Assembly: GCA_036583965.1 (NCBI GenBank)
Contig: JAZBQD010000014.1
Location: 47,285,990-47,349,989, forward strand
Reading direction: 5' to 3'
From: Prunella strophiata
Taxonomy: Eukaryota > Chordata > Aves > Passeriformes > Prunellidae
Length of the DNA: 64,000 nt
The position numbers and the translations under genes were made by a program. The notes below the pieces were generated by a model that saw nothing but the letters and a program-made list of their open reading frames with translations, searched no databases and was not told the origin of the DNA. Positions 1 to 13,700 of this stretch are shown piece after piece (position 1 is the stretch's first letter; every line of letters begins with the position of its first letter).

Positions 1-78
1 TTATCTATGACTTACCTCTGCAGAAATCCTGGAAATCATATAATAATGCTCATATCCATCTTTCTACTGTATTTGCAG

Positions 79-170
79 ACCCTGCACAAAATCTGAACAC
101 AGAGGGACTGCTGGTGTTCATGGAGCCTAAAGTTCAACAATTTTTCTTGTCTCTAAATGGGGAAGTGAAG
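79..170 (+). other. exon-like segment, unknown gene or lncRNA
   Basis: A 92-bp segment lies between a good acceptor (TTTCTACTGTATTTGCAG) and a good donor (GTAAGG) on the plus strand. One frame is open throughout and continues from a phase-1 junction, ending on a complete codon; it contains LLVFMEPKVQQFFLSLNGEV. I do not recognise the peptide. The segment lies downstream of MDFIC on the opposite strand, toward the side where TFEC would be expected by conserved vertebrate gene order, but it does not resemble TFEC. It may be a lncRNA exon or chance. Confidence 0.2.
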
Positions 171-1670
171 GTAAGGTTATCTCCAACATACATCTTAGCA
201 CTAGGTAAGCACAGAGTAGAAAAACCTCTGTATCAACACCCAGAATGGTGCTACAGCTGTTTTCATGCTATATTCTCTAAGGCTCCAACAGAGTGACCTG
301 TCTGCAGCCCCCTTTGATAACAAGATCTGCTTCCCTGGCTAAAAAACTGCAACAAGGTCACAACTAACAAAAGGACTTAGGTATTTCTTGTATTAAAACA
401 TGCCACATAAATGTACAAAATTTTCAAAATTATTAAGCAACAGGAGGCGCAGAAATAGAATATACTGTAGTAAGTAATACAGTATGTTTCAATCATTTCT
501 TTTAAGATTTGGAACCAGATCATGCAAGATGTATTTAATCAGTGTAAATATTATCCTTTGGTATTTTCTATATATCTTCCAAACTGAGGTGTTGTTTCTT
601 TCTCCATCAGAGGTCTGTACTGAGCACTATTGTCAACATTCCCACCAAGAAAAATATGACCAAAACGGGTTCATAATATCTTAGACCGACACGAGGGACA
701 CGGCTGCTTTTGGGAGACTTTACCTTAATACTGGCATTGGACATAAGCCTTGATTTAAGTTCCCAGGCAACGGATCTATTAAAGCTATATTACTAAGGTT
801 CACACTGCCCCTGAAAGCTTTATTAAATGATTATTTCATAGCATGGAGGGAAATGTATTGAAAATTAATATGCAGCATCAGCCAGTCATGGCTCATAGCT
901 AAGATATGCTCTTTGTATCCAAAAGTAGAAATTTCCAAATAAGACAGAGTAAGTGAAATTCCTCTCATTAATTTTACTTTTCTAACCTGACTTCTACAGC
1001 TACAGTGAGTAGAAGAAATGGTCTTTTCTAAAACTGATTCCATTTTTCTTCTGTCTTCGGAGGCCAATTTCACATTGGGTGCATTGCCCTCTGGGAGGGC
1101 CCCTCTGCTTCTGCAGACCATAGAAGGAGCCCAGCTGCCTCCCTTTAATGGCTGAAGTGAAACAACATGAACCCCAGCTTATATGAGAAGAGTAAGTTTT
1201 GATGTATCCATCCAACCCATGGGATTCTGACAGACTCAAAGAAGCATCTTGAATATTTACACATTTCAGTGCATTAGGCCATTCTTTTTGTAGAAAACAA
1301 TCTGAGACAACTTATGCCAAGTAAAATCATGCCCACATGCACTTCTTCAAAAGGATTTTTCAGAAACAGCTAATTAGCTAAACTTCTACAGTGTTTCCAC
1401 ACTCAGAATACACATAATTTCTTCTATAAAAACACAATTACATGTTTTATGAAAGTGATTTTTTAATGAATAGTTAAGACCTCTAAATAATTTAAAGATA
1501 CAATTTAAACCTAACAAAGTTTGTTGTTTTACATTATTAAACTGCTAAGAAATATATTAATTCGGATCATGCAGTTCTAAAGAACAATTAAGAAAATGGG
1601 CAGGTTCTCTTGTTGACTCCAATTAGTTTGGAAGGTGAGGGCTTGGAAAAGCCCAGGCAGGCAGCTCCTA
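171..1670. other. intergenic, no gene seen
   Basis: AT-rich DNA to the right of the first exon-like segment. The short frames here have no splice or codon support and no repeat family was recognised. Confidence 0.6.
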
Positions 1671-1679
1671 CCCTACGAG

Positions 1680-1692
1680 CACCAGGTGGCAG
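1680..1692 (+). promoter_or_regulatory. possible CTCF site
   Basis: CACCAGGTGGCAG matches the CTCF core (CACCAGGGGGCRS) well. It lies in a locally GC-richer patch (about 1625-1790) of intergenic DNA. This is a single motif match without occupancy evidence. Confidence 0.3.
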
Positions 1693-1799
1693 TCCAGCGT
1701 TGACTGACAGGTCTTCATGTTCTCCTGCACTGCCCAGGCCAAAAGCTTTCCTTGTTACAGCACTTGTCTGCCTAACCCTGTTCTGAAAGTCTTCCATGC

Positions 1800-4700
1800 T
1801 TTTCTATATGCTAAATAACATAAATTCAGCCTGGGATTTAAGGGCAAAGAATAAGATTAATGTTTTTCATAAACTTGCCCACACTGCCTTATTGATGCTG
1901 AAACGACAGGGAATTATTTGAAGTGTATTTCCACAAACTGAGCTCTGAATTTTGCTGGTCAAACAAACCACACTAGTACACCCCAAAAGTTTAAACAACC
2001 TATAAATCTATGTACAAGAAATATGAGGCATATAAGTCTTTTATCTACTAGAGCATGATGTTTTTCACAGAATGTATGGCAAAGATAATTTCAAGTCTCT
2101 CTTGCTCAAAATAAAAAAAAAAATACAAAAGAAAATCTCCAAAACTGAAGCTGAAAAATCTTGCAAAATTTGGATCACATATACAAATAGGTTTAATTTC
2201 TAAGAAGGAACAATTCTAATAATTTAAGTAATTTCAATGTTTGTTGGGGTGGTCATTCTCCTAAAATGCTGCAAAACTGTCCTGTGAGGAAATAAACTTT
2301 GAAGTAAATAAAAACAGACCTTTATCATACCTGTGAAATGGATCTCTCTGCACATCTCACTGACATATTTCACCTATCTGTTTTCACGGATCTACAGTTT
2401 TTACTATTTTAATTATAGTTTATCATTTGGTATCAACATACTCAAATATTATTCAATAAAGTTCAAATAAATAAAAAAAGGAAATATCTGCACAAAGAAA
2501 AGAAATTAAAGTCATATATTCTAGAAAATATCACTAGTGATGACCAAAGGAACAGCAATTTGACAAACTGCACTAGCTAACATCAATGAGCCACAGGTAA
2601 AATGGAGTAGTCCTGCCCTTCTCAAGTCTTTTTATACTCTTCTATCCTGAAGTGGTACAATTTCTGAGTAATAATAGCATGGTTTTTATTCCACAGAGCC
2701 AGTCCTTTGAGAATTCTGAGTGGGAGCTGCTAACTTCAGTAAGGAAGAAAAAGAAAGTTTTAATGTTTTTTAATGCAGCTAGACCTGCAAAGCCATCACA
2801 GCTGAGAAAGATGGATTCTCTTTCTTCCTGTTCATCTTCAATAGAATTCTTCAAAATGACAATGAAAAAATGCCTAGTTGACATAGGTCATTAAATGTGG
2901 AAGTTCCCAGGCCTGAACTGTGCTAAAGAAGCAGGATTCTGTTCCTGCAAATAAGGTTGCAGGACAGGTGCCTCATAAATGACTTGGAAGTAATACATAT
3001 TTTCTCTGAATCAAACACAGAAGGGAACACACACCATGCACTGAAAAACAGCTCACAAAGTCACTTGAGGGTAATCACAGGACTTTTCCAACCAGAATCC
3101 TGCTGGCTCTGAAGCAGCTGAGGCAACTCCATATCAAGTCTTGTATGTACAACCAGGCTTTTGTGTCCAGGTGTTCCCCACCATCTCCACACCATCCTGT
3201 TTCCATACAATCCAGAATGCTGACTCCCCTTAGTATCAAAGGGAGAGATCTGCTGGCAGAATGTTTTTTCCAAAGGTATGCTGACACAGGAACTGACTTT
3301 TGCTGTCCATCTGTCCCAGCCTTGAGTTCCTAGTCATCAATATGCAACAAAGCCTGCTTTCCTCTTGGGTCACCTTTAGCACAACTCTGAGCTTCATTTA
3401 GAGGGATGGATTTTTGTTATGAACTATTTTCTATTATAGTATGCCTTTATCCATAGTACAAATTGAAACTGTTAATATTAACATGGCAAGTAGTACGTAA
3501 TACAGGCACCCTATTGAGATGTTTTCATCAATCAGAAATAAACATTTTTCTAACCACACGTGCAACACTTGTTTTGCCGTGTCTTTTATAGCATGAACTA
3601 TTTGCCCATCAATTTAAAAGCAACTTTAATTGATTTTCAGATTTCAAGCACCTTTACAAAGAACTATTTTTATTTTATTGCACTGGTTTCTACTTTATTG
3701 TTTCCTTTTATGTTAGTCTGTTGAGGTATTTATTTAGATTAGGTATTTTCTTCCTAATCATATTATATTGAAATGCCAACTAGAGAGCTTTCCATAATTC
3801 TTTTGAAATTTAGAAATAGCATGGTTCTTACATGATACTTTCATAATGTTGCCAATCCTCTGATAAGTTGTTCACATCAGATATTTAGCCCCAATACCTA
3901 CTGCTTGAGAATCTGCACTGATTCTCTTCACGTTTTGCCTCTGCATTTCAAGATTTATGAATATTAAGTTGTGCTTGCCCCAAAGCAAAAGTATACTCAC
4001 TAAGATATTTGCTGAGATCAGGAGTCTCTCTGCCCCATTTTTAAAACAAAGGCATTAATAAGGAAGCACTATAAAATGTACGACATTGAAAAATAAGAAA
4101 AATTCAGTATTTTTAATAAAGTGAAAAAAATCCTCCAGTTCAAAGCACCCTATCTGAGCTACCCTAAATAATGCAAAAGAGTAACAATTTATGGCACTTG
4201 TACAGGATTATTTCTGCTATGTGTGAATATACTGTTTTCTAAAACTATGACCATTATTTTCAAAAACAATGGTCACATAGGGTAAAAAATATAATTATCT
4301 ATCATTTTAACCCTTAGAAACACATGGGCAGATACTGTATACATCATCTATGTAGGTCAATTAGACCCAGTGGCAATGGTTGCATCATTACCCAGCACAC
4401 ACATAATTACTTTGTGTACCAAGCACAAAAGTTATGGACACATTCAGAGGGTACATACCTTCATATTCCAATACTGAAACATCTTTCACAAGGACTAAAA
4501 CAACTTTAGAATTTAAAATGCATACATAAATATGTGAACTTTAAAAAATTCCTGAAATATCTTCTTTTTTTTATTGTATTTCTTAAATTCTGTTCCAAAT
4601 GGTCTCAGCTGCCTTTATGATTTGGTCTATTTTTATGTGTACATGAAAATAAGGAATTTATTTAAAGCAAGCTGAAACTAGTCCATGATTAAAATGAGAA

Positions 4701-7700
4701 AAAAAAAAAAAAAAAAAAAACACAAAAAAAACCACAAAAACCCCAAAAACCACAGAAGAAATATGAATAAAGAGGTTTATAGGACTCCAAACAGGTGGAA
4801 TAAACGTGCTGTGGTGAAAACATCCTATTGAGATAAATGCTGAAACCAACTAATGGAGACTTGGTTTCTAAACTGTGACTACACAATATTACTTCTGTCC
4901 CTCTGTTTGTAATTACATTCCTTTCAGTTTTATATATTAAACAGTTCCCCAGCTGCTCTTTAGAAAATAATAAATTGGTTAATTCTAAGAGCAACCACAT
5001 ATGGTTAAGATAATTCAGGAGAGACAACTGAGTCATGCAATTCATCTCTTTTTTCTTTTTTTTTTTACACAAATCTTTTTATTAAACTGAAAATAGAGCT
5101 CTATTGTGTTTATTACAGTCGATATTCTTATTGAAGTCAACAGTATATGGGTATTCACAGCAGGCTCTGTATAAGTCATCATTGAAATATCTTATTGCAA
5201 TTATTTTTCAGCAATTTCCTCCCACTGCTATTCTATATATTACAATATATTGAGCACAAAATAAGATGTGGGTATCTGTCAGTACAGCTTCTATTGGATA
5301 ATAAATGAAGATAAGTTGGATTGTCAATTAAGAAACCCAAAAAGTAAAGGCACCCCTTGGATTTAGAATGCTCACTCTGCAACAGAGCCCTCACCTCCCC
5401 ACCAGCATCAGGGCTGAAACTCGAGCCACTTCAGGATAATTTTCCCACTCAGCCTATGAGCAGAAAGAAGAAATTTCCCTGGCTTCAAGAAGTAGTGTTA
5501 GAGAATTTTTTTTCCCTTTACTGGCAATTGCTATGTAGGACATTATATGGATTCCCAGATAGCATTAATGGTTCTGTTTTCTGCATGCCTCAGGCCACAG
5601 GGCTGTGATTACTTTTAATCAGTTTCAAGACTCCCCAACCTCAGCTGTGCTTTGGTTATCTTCAGACTGGATCAGTACTTTGTAGCCTACCTACCATAAC
5701 ACTTGGAAGTTTCCCTGAGGCTTTCAGGCTATGCAGAATGCAGCCAAAATGAAAGTTTAGGTCCCTTTCCTTCCCCTTCCTCTCCCTACAGGAACTTTTC
5801 TGGCTGCTCCCTGTTTCCCATCACTAGTCCCCAGTATAACATAGCAAGCAGAATTCCCACCCTTTTTTCTGTAAGGTTTTATGCAATACCATAAAACAAA
5901 ACCATAACCAAAACCAAAGCAAAGGAAAGCAAAAACAAAATGAAAATAAAAATATAATATGCAAAATAAAATTTGCCTGAAGTTTGCAGTGCTTATTTAT
6001 TTCACTCTTAAATTCTTTCTGATTAAATGGAAATACACATAAATTCACTTCACACATATTCCTCATTAAAAAATAGTCACAAAATTATCACTTTGTGTTA
6101 TCAGAAATAAACTTTACAAGTCAACAACCACTAAAAATCAGTCTAATGAGTGTAATGGGGAGACAGTGTGTGGTACTTGCCCATAAACAATGAAAATGAT
6201 TCTGTCACTCACTCACACACACACACTTGTTCCTCACTCATTAGCCTTCTTCATTTCAGTCAAACTTATGTGTAATTGACCTCTACCAATGTAACAAGCG
6301 TGCTTTCTGTTTCATATGATCTCTAAGATAACAGTCCCTGTACAGAGATGCTGAAACTTAATGCAAGTGCTTAAAGAGGGTGAATATTATTGAAAACAGT
6401 AATTTTCATTACCATATGCTAACTATCGTCAGCATAACAAACACTAATTTTTCTATCATTGTAGTAAAATCATGTCAATGGAGGGGGGGGAAATGGGAAG
6501 ATTAGTGACAGTACTTTGTGAATATCCAATTGCTATTATTCAGAAAAGGAAGGGAAGAGTGGAGGAAATTTATTTATAAAAATCCCCAGTAAATAATACA
6601 TTAATTATCGAAAGGGGCTCAGCCAAGCACTCCAACAATTTATATAGGACACCATACAAACAGAGCAGCCATTCAGAAAAGTGAGGCAGATGAGATTGGG
6701 TTTGTGCAGGCTGTGTCACTGACATGCAGCCTTCCAGACAGCCAAGTGAACATGCTACTAGACAAGCAAGTGAACATATTACACAAGGACCTACGCAAAC
6801 TACAAAACGATCAAAGACTGCTTCAATATCATAATGTAAAATTGTAATGGGAATGCAGACAGGATGATAAAAAGAAGCAAATCTCTTTGAAATGTGAATC
6901 AAGAGGAAAAAAAAATGACAGGCTCATAACATTTTCAGATGAGGGTTTAAGACTATGGCACTTTCTGCAAGAGCAACACAGAAAGTGAACACTAACACAT
7001 ACAGCTGTTAAAACAACAAGATTATCATATTTTTTACAAGCTGTATAACTCCACTATTAGACAACTCTGCTAATTTCAGAAAGGAAGATATCCCAGGACA
7101 GGGGGATTGAAAGTTTGTTAAATGGAAAGCAGTGCTGCTAAATAAAGTCTAGTGGTTTTCAGCCTTCAGTACAGAAACTGTATCTCCTATAAAATAATCA
7201 GACTGGCCTTCACTGATTTCCCAGCAGTAATTCCAAAAGGAAATGCAGCTAAATAGCATTGTCTTTTGGTGCTTTTATGATGAGAGCCACAAACTCGAAT
7301 TTAGCCAAACGGAGAGTTTCGCAAATGCAAAACCGTGGGCTGCAGTACCACCAGTATTTAAAGGCTGCCACTTGCAGCTCTGACTGTGGGAAGCCTGATG
7401 CAAGACTAAAACTCCAGCTGCAGGGAACCCTGTGTTTTTATTTACTGTTGACTACAATACTTCACTTTACTCACTGTTGAAATACGGGTTGCCGGAAGAA
7501 CAGGTTTCTCTTTCAGCTGTGAAAGTACCCAAGTTCCAGTTAGCTTCACTCTGAAATACTGGCTGACTGGCCACACAGTGATGAAATGAATAAGGACAGA
7601 AGGTCTGTACAAAGAGAAGAGACTGTCATGAGCAGCCATGAAAAAGACAAGCCTAAACACAGTGCAATAAAGGTGAAAGAACAATAAATAAATGAAGACA

Positions 7701-10080
7701 ATTAAGACAGAAGACACAGCAAAGTTACACTGGAAAAAACAAACCCCAAATCACTGTGGTACCATCTGTGGGAAAACATGTATTTCAAATTATGGGGAAA
7801 GGTGTACTTGGCTGCCCCAAGAACAAGTATTATAACTGTCTGATTTCAAAATAGCACAAATATTTATGTTAAAATTGCCAGTAAAATAAAATGATAATTG
7901 GGGGAATTTGACAGTTTTTGATGGAATCTTAGTTTGGCTGCCTCCTATAGTTATTCCATAACATAAATCTTTATCTTGAGACATAACAAAACACCAGGCA
8001 GCAGGATAAAAATGCTTCTTGAAGTAGCAGTCAATTTGGTCTTACCAAATTGAGACAGTATAATATATAAACACAACACTATAGAAAAAGAGACAGCAAA
8101 AAGAAGTTGCAGATTCAGATTAAAGTTCTAATAATTTCATGATAATTAAGAAACACTTGCTATGAGGCAGAAAAAAAAGCAAACAATTTGTGATCAAGCT
8201 TATAGGGACAGACCTGCACACAGACATAGGAGCATAAGCTGCTTCTGCAAGGTCTTGTGTGGCCTCAAGCACAGGACTCAAATACTTCAGGATGAGCACT
8301 GGTTACTTTTCAATATGAAATATTGTGATAACCTCTTTGAATATCTCTTTCTTTTCTAGTGAACACTGGCTCAAGCCCGAAGTAGCTACAAAAAGAAATC
8401 AAAGCAACATAAAAAATAAATATTTGCGAACTTGCATACCAGGGAAGCGAAAAATGGGAGGAAGATAAGAAGCAGTGGACTTTCTCTCACTGCCAGGTGC
8501 TTGGATGCATGCTGCTAGCCCCATGAGGAGGCAGGTTGTCTGGCCCACAGGAGCTTCAGTACCCACAACTGTGATTTGAGGCAGGGACTAAACTCTACAA
8601 CACTTAAATCAAGAGGAACAAGTTCAGCAATTCATAATACCAGTGACTGAAAAACAGATTAAAGCCCCCACAACTGGATGCTTATTCAAAAAATAAATCT
8701 CTTTTTTTTTCCAGAGAAAACAGTAATTTACTCCTGCTATATACTGCTTTCTACTAAGGGTGGTGATTTGCCAGTGTGTGTAGGGAGGGGAGGAAAGAAA
8801 AGGTTTTTAAAGTTTACTCATTCTGACCTTAATACAGTCCTAAGCAAAGCAGTTTCTACAGAACTAGGAGAATGCTGCGTTTAGAAGGGGTACAAGTTTT
8901 GTTGCCTTGAGAGATCAAGGTGGAGGGCTTTTTGGATGCTTGTGGGACCCTCACTTTTCCTCATTTTGAGCTTAAAAGAAAGACAAATATTAATAATTCT
9001 TCATTTCTGTTGAATCCTTAGGAATGTTTTTCTGCAGTTTAGCTACTATTGTGAAAGATTCCTTTACACAGCTCCACAAGCTACTCCCATACAAGGAACA
9101 GAAGAGCAAGTTAAGAAAATGATAAGAGAACTGCCTAGGGAAGACAGCACTGCACTGTACATTACAAAGATCAGAGGCAGCCCAGAAGCAGTATTAGAAA
9201 AAAAATTCTCTGCTCACAATTTTCATCACAATGCAGAAATTCTCAGAAATCTCAAATACCATCATTGTCATTTCTGAAATCAAGAAAGCTGGAGGAAAAA
9301 AATTGCAGGAGGGACCTGATAAAAGTGCAAGTTAATGAGTTGCTTTTGTGGAAGGTTTTACTGAGACATTTGACCTTAAATAACAGATACAGTCACTATT
9401 TGTCCATAAATCCAAACCACTTTCATATCTGGCAAAGAAAGCTACTAAAAATGAAAGCTTTCTTTGCTTCTTTGGAAGAAATTCACTGAAACAACAAACC
9501 AAGCAAAAACTCTTTCAAACCGAGCAAACAAACAAAAGCTGTATTAGGAAGAGTTCTGAGCAGCTTATTCTTCCTCATGCGTTGATCATGACAGGGTAGT
9601 ATGCAGTGGTGAAAGAACTAAAGGATCTGTTCAAAACAGAACGTGACAGGAAATAACCCTGAAGTTTGTACATACACAACAATATTAATCCCATTTCATT
9701 TGCTGTCACCTCTCATTGACTGGCAACCTCAATTCACAACATATTTTTGTGATATGTTTACATATCATATCTATGTCTATGACTGCAAGAGAGAATATCA
9801 AGAATAGAAAGCAAGTGACTGGTTTCTTAGAAATAGAAACAAAATTTTAGTGAAATAGTGTTAGTGCTTTAAATAGCTAACTGCAAGAAACTGGAATAAG
9901 AAATTTTCACAGCAACAGACAGAAATTATAAATCTTCATGATCATTTAGTGGACTAAATGACTTGGAAGACCTTTCAGAAAAGATAAGACACAGAGATCC
10001 ATGCTGAACTTTATCCTACTCTGCATGAATTATAGATCAATAAACTAAGATACACAGAGGCTTATTAATTCATAATATTT
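1800..10080. other. intergenic, no gene seen
   Basis: AT-rich sequence with many short chance frames. It holds an A-run and A/C-rich tract at 4699-4755, a short CA repeat at 6214-6226, and a weak exon-like 42-bp segment at 2697-2738. No repeat family beyond these was recognised with confidence. Confidence 0.55.
4699..4755. repeat. poly-A followed by A/C-rich low complexity
   Basis: A run of 22 A residues (4699-4720) is followed by interrupted A runs with C spacers to about 4755. The antisense frame reads as long phenylalanine stretches, an artefact of composition. Confidence 0.9.
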
Positions 10081-10084
10081 ACAA

Positions 10085-10245
10085 CACTTCTCTGAGAAGC
10101 ATGCTGTGAGTTTATCATGTTCAAGAAGCATGTGGATCTGGCACTGGGTGATGCTGATCAGTGGTTTAGGAGTGGACAGTTAGACTGGATGATCCTAGAG
10201 GTCTCTTTCAGCCTTGATGATTCCTTTGAGTTTGTGCAAAGTTTG
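10085..10245 (+). mobile_element. CR1 LINE fragment, 3' end
   Basis: The sequence follows the CR1 3' terminal pattern: TTCAAGAAGCATGTGGATCTGGCACTGGG, then GACTGGATGATCCTAGAGGTC and CTTGATGATTCC. It is truncated at its 5' side, as is normal for CR1, and diverged. Its 3' end faces that of the minus-strand CR1 about 160 bp to the right. Confidence 0.75.
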
Positions 10246-10404
10246 CTTGTCAGCATAAGAAGGAGAAAGAGGAGGCCCCAGCTAGTGCAAACATTGCAAA
10301 TGAAATAAAGATAAGTCTTTTTTGCTGATGCCTGGTATATCACTGCAATTTTTATAGTATCTTGCATTGTCTTTCAAATGTCAGCTACTTGCAATAAGCA
10401 GTTC

Positions 10405-10740
10405 ACAGAATCACAGACTTATTTTAGATTGAAAAAGACTTTGAGATCATCAGGTCCAACCTAGGACAGAACACCATATCAGCTAGACCATGGCACTGAG
10501 TGCCATATCCCATATTTCCCTAAACACCTCTAGGGATGGTGGGCAGCCCATTCCAATTCTCAATCAGCATTTCTGTGAAGGATTTCTTTCTAATGTCCAA
10601 CCTAAACCTCCCCTGGCAGAGCTTAAGACCAAGTCCTCTTGTCTTATTGCTTGTTTGGCAGAAAAGGCCAATCCCCACATGGAGACATCCTCCCTTCACA
10701 TCTTAGTTTTCTTGACTTTTTCTTTAAAATTATTTTTGCC
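10405..10740 (-). mobile_element. CR1 LINE fragment, 3' end
   Basis: Read on plus, it begins TTCACAGAATCACAG, the reverse complement of the CR1 3' terminal repeat. It continues with GGTCCAACC, CACCTCTAGGGATGGTGG, GCAGCCCATTCCAAT and AACCTCCCCTGGC in the order expected for an inverted CR1. The frame at 10490-10762 is part of this element and not a gene. Confidence 0.88.
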
Positions 10741-10759
10741 ACATCTTTTTAAGGAAGTA

Positions 10760-13700
10760 TAAATCTCTGGATTCTAAAGACTGAAAATAGAAGCTGTGTT
10801 CTGAGGCATCCAGCTACTTATCTGTCACCCCAAATCTGGATAGTTGTAGATCATACAGTCACAGATCAGTGATCTCTATTGTTAAAGATATTCTAATATA
10901 GAGTAGTTCATAAACATTAATACATATGGATTTGTTTTTCTACATAAAATAATCTTGACATAATTCTAATGGTGATATGCTGATGTTTTGTTTATTTGAT
11001 GAAGGAAAAAAAAACCCTGAGCCAAACATGAGTTACAGTGTGGCTAAAATGGGAATTATAAGTTCTACAGGAAGGATGATGTAGTCTACATCTGTGTCAA
11101 CTGGGAAGCACACATTAACATAAATTTTGCTCTCTCCTGAATGGCTAGACTTGCAATGCTACTACCAACCAGAGAAGTCCAACTTGCACATGCTTGCATG
11201 TGATATTCCCTTGATGCAGTCTCCACTAATCTTCTAAGTGTTGTATGTGATTCCTTCTGTGTGCAAAAGCTACAGGGCAAACAGCAATCAATGTGTAATT
11301 TGACTTGATGCCCTTTGAGTTTCCCAGTACTCTGAAACAGGCAAAATCACTTAGAGCAGATGATTCAATTTGTCAGGCAGCACTGTGGGTAATGTGCATC
11401 GGCCTTAATTCAGCTGTAGCAGAAGAGGGTGTCTTGTCAGTCCGTCAGCATATTGGGCTGGTAATTCACAGGAGCAAGGCAGAGTAGGATGTGAGCCATA
11501 AGCAATCCAAGCAAGAATATTTAGTTAGAGAGGAACTCATGTGCATGAACAAATATTAACATTTATAGTCACATAGCAATGCATTTATAGACATAAATAC
11601 AGTGATTGTAGCTATTGAAAGGAAAGTTCACAGTCAGGTGCTTTCCCACATACCTCACCAAAGCTCATCAAAGGAACAAAGAAATTCTCCCTTTGGCTGT
11701 TTATGAACAACTTGACTTCATCTGTCCCAGAACTCTGAAGAACAATTCTGAGAAGGGAAAGGTAAGAGGGAAATGCAGGTTCCTCCATTTAATATGGGTT
11801 TGAATGGTGAAATTTTTTTCCATATATATCAGCAAAGACAGAAGGACACCTTGCTACACTTCTGCCAGACCTTTATACACAGTGTTTGAAATCACATAAC
11901 AACAGAAAATGATAACAGAGCAAACAATGCATGTCTGTTTAGTACATTAATCTCAGGAAATAATAATTTACACTAATTGTATCTACATATGAACAATCAG
12001 TTCTGCTGTCTAGGGTTTAAAAGCCCATTAAAGAAGACTACATATTGATATGATACCCTTGATTCCAGGATTTAGGTGAAGGTTATAGTAATATTCATGC
12101 AGGTAGGCAGACAGTAGGCTTATGCAGATGCAGATTTATAATTCCCTTTCATAAATAATAGTTTTTTAAAATTTACAAATATGGTGTTTGAGAACATCCC
12201 AGGATCATGTCTTAGCACTTGTTTGAAATATGTTCGAATATCTTTAGCCTCCTATTGAAAATACAAAAAGATGTAACCTGAAAAAATAGTGAGATATCCT
12301 ACAATTATTTAAACCACATAAGACACTGAAGAATCTTTTATCATAGATGCAGAAGTACTTACCTTTCCTGATAGACTATTTCTTGAAATGTCAGGATCCT
12401 AGAGAATTCCCATTAAGCTTCCAGAGAGCATGTACTTTTCCTTATTGCCTCTTCTATTGTTTATCTGGGTTCAAATTTGGCCCAAATCATTCATACACAA
12501 GATTTCAACGAGCATATTAACCCAAGCAGTGCTGGGTTAGAGTGTTTCATACATAATTAAAAAATCAAGCATCTGAAATACAGTCACCACAGAGGATATC
12601 ACAAACAGGTGTGGCCCTCCCATTTTAGTTTTAACAAAAAGCCTCAGAAAGCCTTTACACTTTTGTGCAAATTGCCTGCCCTTTTTGCAGCAGTGTCCTC
12701 ACTGGGATGCTGATAACCTACGCAGGGCACCTACAGTCAACACGACTTTGCCTTTCACTACCCTGATTAAGTGAGTAATGTTCACTTCCCAGGAATCCCC
12801 CATGGAGCAGCAGCATTCCTATGTGCCCGGCCAGAACAGCAGTAATGACTGGATTCTGAGAGAATTTGAAAACCTTCCTCAACACACTTATTTCTGTTTT
12901 TCAACCTATATTCAAAGCGATACTTTGGCATTGCTATGTAATTTTTGACAGGGTTACAGTAAATTCATCATGCTAAACTGAAATGTTTCTGGCAGATGTC
13001 TACTCTGCAGCAATCAAGCTATGTGTACAGTAAAATATGACAGCCACAGAGATACTTCTAGTTGTAAAAATTACACATATAATACTTTATTCATGCTAAC
13101 TTGCAGCACAATTATGCGGTATATTATTTATTGTTTTAATTAGGAAATATTTATTTCAGAAACTTGTTTTAGCTTGCTATATGGATATTTTTTTTTTAAT
13201 TTAGTCTTGAGTCAAAAAGTATTATTGATAAAAAGGAAATTAAAAGCAAATATTTTAATATCAACAGAGTTTCTTTTCAATCCTTCAGTCTTTTCTTTCT
13301 TGACTACTAGCAATTTATTTTTTCAGTCATTTCTACTTTTCTTCCTCAAGACTTCCTTGGCACAATTGATTTTGAAAGCTGTTTGGGGAGGAGAGGGGAA
13401 AACCTTGAATCATTAAAGGGGATTACCACAACTTTTCTAAAAGTAAATGTTACAAAACAGGAGACAAAGAAATAGGATTTATTTTGAAAGTAATTTCAAA
13501 ACAGCAGGTTTTGTCACGATTAAATATTTTTAGTAAGTCTCCCTTCTGTTGATTCCCTGACAGCTTACAGGAGCTGATCAAATTCTGCCAGTGTCCTCTC
13601 ACAGAGGTAAGAATAAGATCAGTGTCCTCTTGATTTTCTTTGTTTTATTTTAATTGCTCTCACTTTTCATTTCATTTAATGAGACCACAAGGCTTAAAAG

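Noticed and set aside
4689..5072. 127-residue minus-strand frame
   Set aside because: Its ends are poly-Phe and poly-Lys from homopolymer runs, with no protein character in between.
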